A stretch of DNA of 6,874 nucleotides from Alphaproteobacteria bacterium (GTDB lineage Bacteria > Pseudomonadota > Alphaproteobacteria > Micavibrionales > Micavibrionaceae), in assembly GCA_030639165.1 (NCBI GenBank), contig DAOWDF010000146.1:1-6874 (forward strand), given 5' to 3'. The translations under genes and the position numbers were made by a program. Of this stretch, positions 1-5,496 are shown one piece after another. Within the stretch, counting starts at the first letter, position 1, and each line of letters starts with the position of its first letter. The notes below the pieces were generated by a model. The model ran no database searches. It saw only the letters and a list, made by a program, of their open reading frames with translations, and was not told the DNA's origin.

Positions 1-864
1 ATCTGCGCCCATCTCTATCAATGTAGTATAAAGCCCTATGCGGGTTTTATTAATACAAATATTATTAAGCGTTATCTCCGAACCTTTTACAATCAGAGCA
101 GCCACAACCGCGAATGCCGCAGAGCTTGGATCACTCGGAACATCAACCGCGCATCCTTGTAATTCCTGATGCCCTTGCACATGAATAGCGCGCCCGCCAT
201 CTTCTAGCTCTTCAACCTCAACCTCAACGCCAAAATGACGCAGCATATTCTCGCTATGATCACGCGTTGGGTGATCTTCGATAATAGTCGTACGCCCAGC
301 GGCATTTAAACCGGCAAGCATAATCGCAGACTTAACCTGCGCCGAAGCCACGGGCAATTTATACTCAATCGCAAGAGCATTCTCCGCACCCTTAACCGTT
401 AATGGCAGACGATCATGTGACCTAGCCATTACTTGCGCCCCCATCATTTCAATAGGAGTAATAACCCGCTTCATTGGACGTTTAACCAGCGAGGCATCTC
501 CTGTAAAGGTAGCAATAATGTTATGCCCGCCAACTAGCCCCATTAGAAGACGCGTAGAAGTACCGCTATTACCCATCTCAAGAACGCATGAAGGCTCCTG
601 CAAACCACCAATGCCAACGCCATTTACGCGCCATAAACCATCATCACCATAATGTATTTTTGCGCCCATTGCGCGCATAGCTTCCGCAGTATGAAGGACA
701 TCCTCCCCCTCCAACAAACCACTAATAATGGTCTCACCAATCGCTAATGCACCAAACATAATGGCACGATGCGAAATTGACTTATCGCCAGGAATGCGCG
801 CATAGCCCCTTAATGCTTCACATTTTCGGGACATTAAATTATTTGAATATATAAATTTTTTCAT
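1..864 (-). CDS. aroA: 3-phosphoshikimate 1-carboxyvinyltransferase (EPSP synthase), class II, C-terminus cut by the left edge
   Basis: EPSP synthase transfers the enolpyruvyl group of PEP to shikimate-3-phosphate, the sixth step of the cytosolic shikimate pathway. My reverse-strand translation is open for 288 codons to the edge; CP4 EPSPS has 455 residues, so about a third is missing. All four class II signatures are visible: GDKS (residues 26-29, with the PEP-site Lys28 and Arg33), SAQVK (174-178), RDHSE (201-205) and NKTR (about 277). DASLVKRPMKRV (123-134) is also typical. In GNSGTSTRL (98-106) the residue matching E. coli Gly96 is Gly101, not the Ala of glyphosate-tolerant CP4, while Leu106 replaces E. 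coli Pro101 as in CP4. The ATG at 864 is chosen because an in-frame TAA lies four codons upstream. Its Shine-Dalgarno is weak, and the ATG at 834 is a poorer alternative. Product call is near certain; the start is moderately sure. Confidence 0.96.
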   Translation of the reverse strand, partial: MKKFIYSNNLMSRKCEALRGYARIPGDKSISHRAIMFGALAIGETIISGLLEGEDVLHTAEAMRAMGAKIHYGDDGLWRVNGVGIGGLQEPSCVLEMGNSGTSTRLLMGLVGGHNIIATFTGDASLVKRPMKRVITPIEMMGAQVMARSHDRLPLTVKGAENALAIEYKLPVASAQVKSAIMLAGLNAAGRTTIIEDHPTRDHSENMLRHFGVEVEVEELEDGGRAIHVQGHQELQGCAVDVPSDPSSAAFAVVAALIVKGSEITLNNICINKTRIGLYTTLIEMGAD

Positions 865-884
865 CACTCTTAGTTACACGCATA

Positions 885-913
885 CATAAAGTGAAGCAAT
901 TGCTATTTGTAAA
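885..913 (-). promoter_or_regulatory. Candidate promoter for aroA
   Basis: Reading the minus strand, TTTACA (913-908, five of six matches to the -35 consensus) is followed after exactly 17 nt by TTTATG (890-885, a poor -10, three of six). Initiation would fall near 878 and leave a short leader before the aroA ATG at 864. It overlaps the candidate promoter for the opposite gene, as expected in a 105-bp divergent region. It was found by eye in AT-rich DNA, so chance is a real alternative. Confidence 0.25.
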
Positions 914-928
914 TACATCTGATAGAAA
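900..928 (+). promoter_or_regulatory. Candidate promoter for the RTX gene
   Basis: TTGCTA (900-905) and TAGAAA (923-928) each match four of six bases of the -35 and -10 consensus, with a 17-nt spacer. A start near 935 would give a leader of about 35 nt that contains the inverted repeat at 934-948 and the ribosome binding site. The AT-rich TATATTA string at 930-936 is an alternative -10. Evidence is weak, though some promoter is needed in this region because the upstream gene is divergent. Confidence 0.25.
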
Positions 929-933
929 TTATA

Positions 934-948
934 TTAAGTAAAACTTAA
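934..948. repeat. Perfect 15-bp inverted repeat, possible operator, upstream of the RTX gene
   Basis: TTAAGT-AAA-ACTTAA is a perfect inverted repeat with 6-bp arms and a 3-bp centre, placed between the candidate promoter and the Shine-Dalgarno sequence of the RTX gene. Size and position suit a repressor operator or a small leader hairpin. Its right part, GTAAAACTTAA (938-948), recurs exactly upstream of the GGDEF-EAL gene (4208-4198 on the minus strand), in the same orientation relative to the gene, though without the full palindrome. No known regulator site is recognised. Confidence 0.45.
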
Positions 949-958
949 CTTTCACTTT

Positions 959-962
959 GGAG
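959..962 (+). promoter_or_regulatory. Ribosome binding site of the RTX gene
   Basis: GGAG (within TTGGAGTAAAC) stands 7 nt before the ATG at 970. This is the clearest Shine-Dalgarno in the window and it fixes the start. Most other genes here have weaker sites, which suggests the RTX protein is translated comparatively well. Confidence 0.8.
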
Positions 963-969
963 TAAACTT

Positions 970-1875
970 ATGAGCAAATCACTTGAACAATATGCATTTG
1001 GCAATACCTTCCTAGCAGCCGCAGATATATACGGCACAAAATCCGATGACACGATAAATGACGGCAGCGAAAGCAGCATAATAGTGGCAAGCAACGGCGA
1101 TGACTTTGTCCACGGCGGCCCAGGCGATGATATTATCTTCGGCGGTCAGGGAGAAGACGAGCTTCGCGGAGGATCTGATAATGATACTATCTATGGCGGA
1201 GTTCAAGCTGATCTAGTTCATGGTGGCCCTGGTGAAGATACTATATATGGTGGCCCTGGTAATGATGACTTACATGGCGGTTCTGATGAAGACATCGTCT
1301 ATGGACAGCAAGGTCATGACGAGCTTTATGGAGGTCAAAAAACAGATACTCTTTATGGTGACCAAGGGCATGATTTTGTAGTTGGTAATACTGGCGATGA
1401 TATCATCTATGGTAGCGTTGGACATGACGACCTTTACGGCAGCACTGATAATGACACCATTTTTGGCGGTGTTGGTAATGATACCTTATACGGAGATTAC
1501 GAAATAGGTAATGATGCTGTTGGCAACGATACGCTAAATGGTGGCAAAGGTAACGACACCCTTATTGGTGGACTAGGTGACGATACTTTTGTATTCTCCG
1601 ATATAGGCGGCGTTGATACAGTTCTAGACTTTACTAGCACTGCAGTAGAAAGTGATACCCTTGATGTTTCACAATTACTAACAGGTTACGATGCATTGGA
1701 TGATGCAATCGTAGACTTCGTGAAATTCACAAGTAATGATGATGGCACAAGTACATTACGCGTTAACGGAGACGGTACTGGGCAAGACTTCCAAGCTGTC
1801 GCTGTTATTAATGTTGATCTATCTGGGTCTAATATTCAAGATCTAGTAGATGATGGATCACTAGCAGTAATATAA
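970..1875 (+). CDS. Small secreted RTX (hemolysin-type) calcium-binding repeat protein with type I secretion C-terminal domain
   Basis: The 301-aa acidic protein is almost entirely RTX. Residues 1-48 form a short N-terminus with no Sec signal and no recognisable catalytic domain. Residues 49-174 are 14 uninterrupted nonapeptides of the GGxGxD type, with Asp at position 6 in every one. A 16-residue irregular stretch (175-190, including GDYEIGNDAV) follows, then two more repeats (191-208). Residues 209-301 fit the type I secretion C-terminal target domain of the VCA0849 subclass: a VDTVLDF strand, DTLDVSQLLTG, a DGTSTLRV hairpin and a hydrophobic end GSLAVI. Family knowledge says such proteins leave through an ABC/MFP/TolC exporter and fold into a beta-roll on binding extracellular calcium; no exporter is encoded here. 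The gene is monocistronic in this window, with a good ribosome binding site and a terminator. RTX type is very sure; the biological role (matrix, surface coat, binding protein) is unknown. Confidence 0.93.
   Translation: MSKSLEQYAFGNTFLAAADIYGTKSDDTINDGSESSIIVASNGDDFVHGGPGDDIIFGGQGEDELRGGSDNDTIYGGVQADLVHGGPGEDTIYGGPGNDDLHGGSDEDIVYGQQGHDELYGGQKTDTLYGDQGHDFVVGNTGDDIIYGSVGHDDLYGSTDNDTIFGGVGNDTLYGDYEIGNDAVGNDTLNGGKGNDTLIGGLGDDTFVFSDIGGVDTVLDFTSTAVESDTLDVSQLLTGYDALDDAIVDFVKFTSNDDGTSTLRVNGDGTGQDFQAVAVINVDLSGSNIQDLVDDGSLAVI
1114..1491 (+). repeat. Fourteen in-phase RTX nonapeptide repeats (27-bp coding period)
   Basis: Codons 49-174 form 14 consecutive 9-residue repeats with no phase slip, and Asp is invariant at position 6. 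A longer period is visible: position 9 of alternate repeats is F,Y,Y,Y,Y,Y,F (57 to 165), while the repeats between carry R,H,H,Y,V,Y,Y (66 to 174). Residues 49-84 and 85-120 also match as 36-residue units (about 19 of 36 identical, both with GGPG in the first repeat and GGSD in the third). At DNA level only short stretches are identical, such as GGTGGCCCTGGT at 1222-1233 and 1249-1260, so the duplications look old or codon-diversified. Two further repeats are at 1540-1593. Confidence 0.9.
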
Positions 1876-1902
1876 TACTTTTATAAAATTATAATTTCAG
1901 AT

Positions 1903-1937
1903 ATTGGGGTAGCTTTCGTTAAAGAAGTTACCCCAAT
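1903..1937. terminator. Probable bidirectional terminator between the convergent RTX and GGDEF-EAL genes
   Basis: ATTGGGGTA (1903-1911) and TACCCCAAT (1929-1937) form a perfect 9-bp stem, with an inner CTTT-CGTT-AAAG hairpin (1913-1924) closing the loop. It sits 28 nt after the RTX stop and 3 nt after the stop of the convergent gene. On the plus strand TCTTTACT follows, and on the minus strand an AT-rich stretch follows. Neither is a strong T-tract, so efficiency is uncertain, but position and stem quality make this the natural stop for both transcripts. Confidence 0.7.
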
Positions 1938-1940
1938 TCT

Positions 1941-4163
1941 TTACTCATCGAAACTACTTAGACTACCATTATAATTATGAACAAACTCAACAAATTCATC
2001 CGCCGGTATAGCCTTGGAATAACGCCATCCCTGAACCTCATCACAATCATGCTCCATCAAAAACTGCTCATGCTCCTTGGTTTCAACGCCTTCAGCAATA
2101 ACGCTAAGATTAAGTGAATGTCCTAGACCTATAATTGTCTTGGCAATAGATGCATCATTATCATCATTAAGCGCGTTTCTTACAAATGACTGGTCTATCT
2201 TCAAACGATCAATCGGGAATTGGCTCAAATATGATAGAGATGAATACCCCGTACCAAAATCGTCAATAGCTAGCTCCACTCCTAAAGAGTGTAAATCTTT
2301 CAAAATATCAACCGTACGCTTAATATCATCCATAAATACACCTTCGGTAATTTCAAGCTCAATCATTTTTGGATCTATGCCAGTTTCCTCAAGAATATCA
2401 AATACATCCTTACAGATATCGCCCTGCATAAACTGGTTACCAGACACATTAATTGCAAATCGTATATTTATACCATGCTCATCTTTACAAGCCTTAGCCG
2501 TTCTACAAGCTGAGTCAAGAACCCACTTCCCAATAGGAAGTATAAGTCCAGATTGCTCTGCTATAGGAATAAAGTCTGCAGGAGATATAAAACTTCCGCC
2601 ATGCTTGCTATTATCAGCCTTCCACCATCGTAACAATGCCTCAGCACCAATGATCTCGCCCGTCTTCAAACTAAGCTGAGGTTGATAATATAATTGCAAT
2701 TGATCCTGCTCTAGAGCGACCCTCAAATCACGCAACATCTGGAAACGCTCTTTGACTGCCTTATCAAAGTCCTCGGAATACTCCTTAATTATATCACGCC
2801 CCTCTTCTTTAGCGCGATTAAGTGCAATATCAGCATTCTTAAGAACAATATCAGGGTCAGATCCATCATCAGGAAAAGTAGACACCCCAACAGAAGCACG
2901 CACCTGGAACTCTTCATTAAAAACCTTAAATGGCTCTGAACGCAGCACACCAAGCGCACGCTCAGCAACATCACGAGCCTTCAGATTATCTCCTGACAAA
3001 GGCATCATAATTGCATATTCATCCTCACCTGTTCTTGAAACCGTAGCAGCCTCAGGCAATGAAGAGCGCAATCTCTTACCAACTGCGCGCAAAATAGCAT
3101 CGCCAACATTATAGCCCATAGAATCATTAATATCTTTGAAATGATCAAGGTCCATTGTTACAATAGCAAACCTTTTCACACTTTCGTCATTATTAACCCG
3201 CGCCCAATCACCCAATCGTTTTATAAATAATGCCCGATTAGGCAAACCAGTAAGGCCATCATAATACGCTAATTTATGAATTTTATCTTCTGCGGTACTT
3301 TTTAGATGATTTATATTATCTGCATTTTGAGTAATAAGCTTCTGTGATAAATTAATAACCACCCCTATCTCATCACTATTGCCATATGGAGACTTTCCAA
3401 TATCTGGATTTTCAGGATTTCTAAATGCCGCAATCAAATTCTCATGCATAAATAGCATTGGCTCCAACAACCAACGCCCCAAAGCAATCATCAAAACTGT
3501 CGTTACTAACAAAGATAGAATAAACATCACTACGATGCTATTTAAAACATACTTCATAACACTATCATTAACAGCGCTAGAATCCATTTGCACAACTACT
3601 ACAAATATACTTTGCAAGTCACTTCCTCTAAAAATAGCCTCATAAAAAGAACCATCATTACTTCTGTAGGTTTCATCCAGAGAGTTAATAGCTGGCACTA
3701 TATGCGTGTAGTTCCCATACCCTTTAACAAAATCATATTTGTATGAGTAAACCGTTAAGCCAGTAACTTTTGTGGTATGCAAAAGCCTATTAACATGCTT
3801 ATCCAAAAAAGGAGCAACTTTCATGTCCTTCTTACTAGCATCAATTATAGAAGAGATAGAACTTTGAGCTTGCTCTCTTAATGATAAAAACTGTTGTTCA
3901 CGAAATTGCTCTACGCCACCCAGATTCAAAACCAAGGCTTGTACCAACATAATTGTCAAAAAAACCGCGCAAGCAATACGCCAGCTAATTCTACTCCGCC
4001 AAATATGGGTCGAAGAAGAAGGCAAAATACTACTTAAAGCAAACCTACGTTGCGTTCTATTGTCAGCATCAGATTCACTTGAATTAACCTTTGACACAGA
4101 TGAAATCCCCATTCCCACACTCTCTTGAGCCAATAAATCAGCCCCAAAACTATTAAATCCCAC
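1941..4163 (-). CDS. Membrane-anchored GGDEF-EAL cyclic-di-GMP protein, probably a phosphodiesterase
   Basis: The 740-aa protein has TM1 (about 61-82), a roughly 120-residue periplasmic segment, TM2 (about 206-230), a HAMP-like linker (about 230-285), GGDEF (about 295-463) and EAL (about 475-730). GGDEF domains make cyclic di-GMP and EAL domains hydrolyse it. The GGDEF signature reads GEDEY (379-383): the second Gly is Glu, and no RxxD inhibitory site stands upstream, although metal Asp338 and Asn346 are kept. The EAL residues are complete: Glu508 (EAL), Asn572 (NVS), Glu604 (ELEITE), Asp634-Asp635 (DDFGTGYSSL), Lys655 (KID), Glu691 and Glu694 (AEGVE), Gln711. I infer phosphodiesterase output, with the GGDEF domain perhaps a GTP sensor. 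The GTG start at 4163 has AGGGG a rather long 12 nt upstream. ATG 4112 (residue 18), with AAGAGAG 7 nt upstream, is a fair alternative. The layout resembles LapD, which however has degenerate catalytic motifs. It converges on the RTX gene. Confidence 0.93.
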   Translation of the reverse strand: MGFNSFGADLLAQESVGMGISSVSKVNSSESDADNRTQRRFALSSILPSSSTHIWRSRISWRIACAVFLTIMLVQALVLNLGGVEQFREQQFLSLREQAQSSISSIIDASKKDMKVAPFLDKHVNRLLHTTKVTGLTVYSYKYDFVKGYGNYTHIVPAINSLDETYRSNDGSFYEAIFRGSDLQSIFVVVVQMDSSAVNDSVMKYVLNSIVVMFILSLLVTTVLMIALGRWLLEPMLFMHENLIAAFRNPENPDIGKSPYGNSDEIGVVINLSQKLITQNADNINHLKSTAEDKIHKLAYYDGLTGLPNRALFIKRLGDWARVNNDESVKRFAIVTMDLDHFKDINDSMGYNVGDAILRAVGKRLRSSLPEAATVSRTGEDEYAIMMPLSGDNLKARDVAERALGVLRSEPFKVFNEEFQVRASVGVSTFPDDGSDPDIVLKNADIALNRAKEEGRDIIKEYSEDFDKAVKERFQMLRDLRVALEQDQLQLYYQPQLSLKTGEIIGAEALLRWWKADNSKHGGSFISPADFIPIAEQSGLILPIGKWVLDSACRTAKACKDEHGINIRFAINVSGNQFMQGDICKDVFDILEETGIDPKMIELEITEGVFMDDIKRTVDILKDLHSLGVELAIDDFGTGYSSLSYLSQFPIDRLKIDQSFVRNALNDDNDASIAKTIIGLGHSLNLSVIAEGVETKEHEQFLMEHDCDEVQGWRYSKAIPADEFVEFVHNYNGSLSSFDE

Positions 4164-4262
4164 ACTTATTATATACCCCTAATACTTAATAAGATATTTA
4201 AGTTTTACAACAAATTAGTTAACAACCCATTTATAATTAGACATATTTGACCTGGATCAAAA
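4164..4262 (-). promoter_or_regulatory. Intergenic region upstream of the GGDEF-EAL gene, with candidate -10 and shared 11-mer
   Basis: These 99 AT-rich bases follow the methyltransferase stop and precede the GGDEF-EAL start. On the minus strand a perfect TATAAT lies at 4173-4168, but no good -35 is found 16-18 nt before it. If it is used, transcription begins near the GTG at 4163, which would favour the downstream ATG at 4112. GTAAAACTTAA (4208-4198) repeats a word found 21 nt before the RTX start. A weak palindrome, TTTGA-6-TCAAA (4246-4261), lies just after the methyltransferase stop and lacks a T-tract. The GGDEF-EAL gene may have its own promoter here or continue from the upstream operon. 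Confidence 0.35.
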
Positions 4263-5495
4263 TTACAACTTTGAACAAATTATGAGCTTTTTATCATTAT
4301 TACATAATGTTGTTGCAAAAATTCGATGCCCCCCTCCATCAGAAATCTTCAGTTTTTTCTTTAAATTATTAACATTATCAGGGAAATTACGTAACTTAAG
4401 GTCAGCTTTTTTGATATTAATAGCCTTAGCTTGAACTGGAGCAATTTGGATCACTTCATATCTCTTTCCTGGAAAATCATCTATGATATTATCAGATGTA
4501 TATAAATGTGAATGCTGGTGAATTTTAGGGGCATCAAATCTAACAGCCATAGATTTAAAACCTCCCGCCTTTTGAAAAGCAGCTGACGGCTCATAGATAT
4601 ATTTTAGAGGCATTGAACAATTCAGAGATAAAGATTTCTCCTCCGCAATACTATAAGAAAAATTTTGCAGCACAGATCCATTATCACCAATTTTAACAGC
4701 AGTAATTTCTGCATCACCAGCATCTACGGATGCTCCAAAGTCCATAATATACAGAACCTCTTTGCACTCACCTTGCCACTGAACCACATGAACCTGCGCC
4801 ACCACTTGCGCTGATGCAGCCCCATTCAGCAATATAATTGCCCTTTCAATATCCAAAACAGGGGAAGCCTTAATCATCACCTTACCTGCTTTCTTCTTCA
4901 ATATAGGCAGTAACGATACGACATCAGGTGAGCAAGCTGAAAAATCAAAGATACCCTTACGTTCTCCCCCACCCTTATTTTCGCGACGCTGGGGATCGAT
5001 AAGCACCACGTCGATATAATCCGCATCTTTCATATATTCAAGCGCATCCCCATTATAGACTCTCAAATCACAGCTAGTTTTGCCTGCCTTGCCTAGAACA
5101 GCCATGTTATGGCCCAACAGGGCGGCACTATCAGCATTACGCTCTACAAGCTCTCCACGGCTGAATTTTTTGGATAAATAATAAGAATCTACGCCACTGC
5201 CTGCCGTTAAATCAACAAAACTCTTACCCTCCACCAAAGATGCCTTGTAAGCCGCGCATGCAGACGAAGATGCTTGCTCGTAAGTTTCACCATCTGGAAA
5301 TATGATACCGTCCGTTTCGTACAGATCAGGTGACTTGGTGCGTGATTTTTGACGAACTTTAATCTGATCCAGAATCAAGGCATATGAACTTGGATCGAAT
5401 GAGTGCTTCTTAAGAGCCAAGACCCTCACATCGTCATGCTCATGATCACTGATAAATTTTTGTGCCTCAGCTTTTAATAACTGCCGCCAGCTCAT
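4263..5495 (-). CDS. Class I SAM-dependent methyltransferase with C-terminal THUMP-like domain (PG_1098-like family)
   Basis: The 410-aa protein has a Rossmann methyltransferase core with SAM motif I VDLTAGSGVD (94-103), an acidic LVERN strand end (116-120) and a catalytic-loop-like DPQRR (167-171). MIKASPVLDI (207-216) and ECKEVLYI (243-250) follow. The C-terminus (about 345-410) carries LRNFPDNVNNLKKKLKI and DGGGHRIFATTL. I recognise this layout (N-terminal helical part, a DLYET/P-type linker before the core, DPxRR, THUMP-like tail with RNFP and DGG..FATTL) from a family common in Bacteroidota and typified by Porphyromonas PG_1098. THUMP-like domains suggest an RNA substrate, but the target is unknown. 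The ATG is 1 nt after the pyrC stop, with AAGG (5505-5502) 6 nt before it inside the end of pyrC, so translation is probably coupled. Occurrence outside Bacteroidota may mean transfer; I could not test this. Confidence 0.85.
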   Translation of the reverse strand: MSWRQLLKAEAQKFISDHEHDDVRVLALKKHSFDPSSYALILDQIKVRQKSRTKSPDLYETDGIIFPDGETYEQASSSACAAYKASLVEGKSFVDLTAGSGVDSYYLSKKFSRGELVERNADSAALLGHNMAVLGKAGKTSCDLRVYNGDALEYMKDADYIDVVLIDPQRRENKGGGERKGIFDFSACSPDVVSLLPILKKKAGKVMIKASPVLDIERAIILLNGAASAQVVAQVHVVQWQGECKEVLYIMDFGASVDAGDAEITAVKIGDNGSVLQNFSYSIAEEKSLSLNCSMPLKYIYEPSAAFQKAGGFKSMAVRFDAPKIHQHSHLYTSDNIIDDFPGKRYEVIQIAPVQAKAINIKKADLKLRNFPDNVNNLKKKLKISDGGGHRIFATTLCNNDKKLIICSKL

Positions 5496-5496
5496 A

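Noticed and set aside
98..864. aroA as a glyphosate-tolerant CP4-like enzyme
   Set aside because: It belongs to class II, but the key position holds Gly101 where CP4 has Ala. Tolerance cannot be inferred from the visible part.
1012..1206. 64-codon minus-strand frame inside the RTX gene
   Set aside because: It is antisense to the RTX repeats. The repetitive GGNGND coding sequence naturally yields open antisense frames.
1114..1593. The 27-bp periodicity as a CRISPR or non-coding tandem repeat
   Set aside because: The period is nine codons within an open frame encoding RTX nonapeptides. DNA identity between units is low while the protein pattern is kept, so it is a coding repeat.
2077..3645. 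Open frames on the plus strand at 2077-2679, 2752-3114 and 3379-3645
   Set aside because: They lie opposite the GGDEF-EAL gene, whose domains and catalytic motifs run through the whole stretch. Their translations are Ser/Ile-rich low-complexity shadows with no family resemblance.
4246..4261. Palindrome TTTGA-CCTGGA-TCAAA after the methyltransferase stop as a terminator
   Set aside because: It has only five paired bases with A/T-rich arms and no T-tract after it on the minus strand. Too weak to call.
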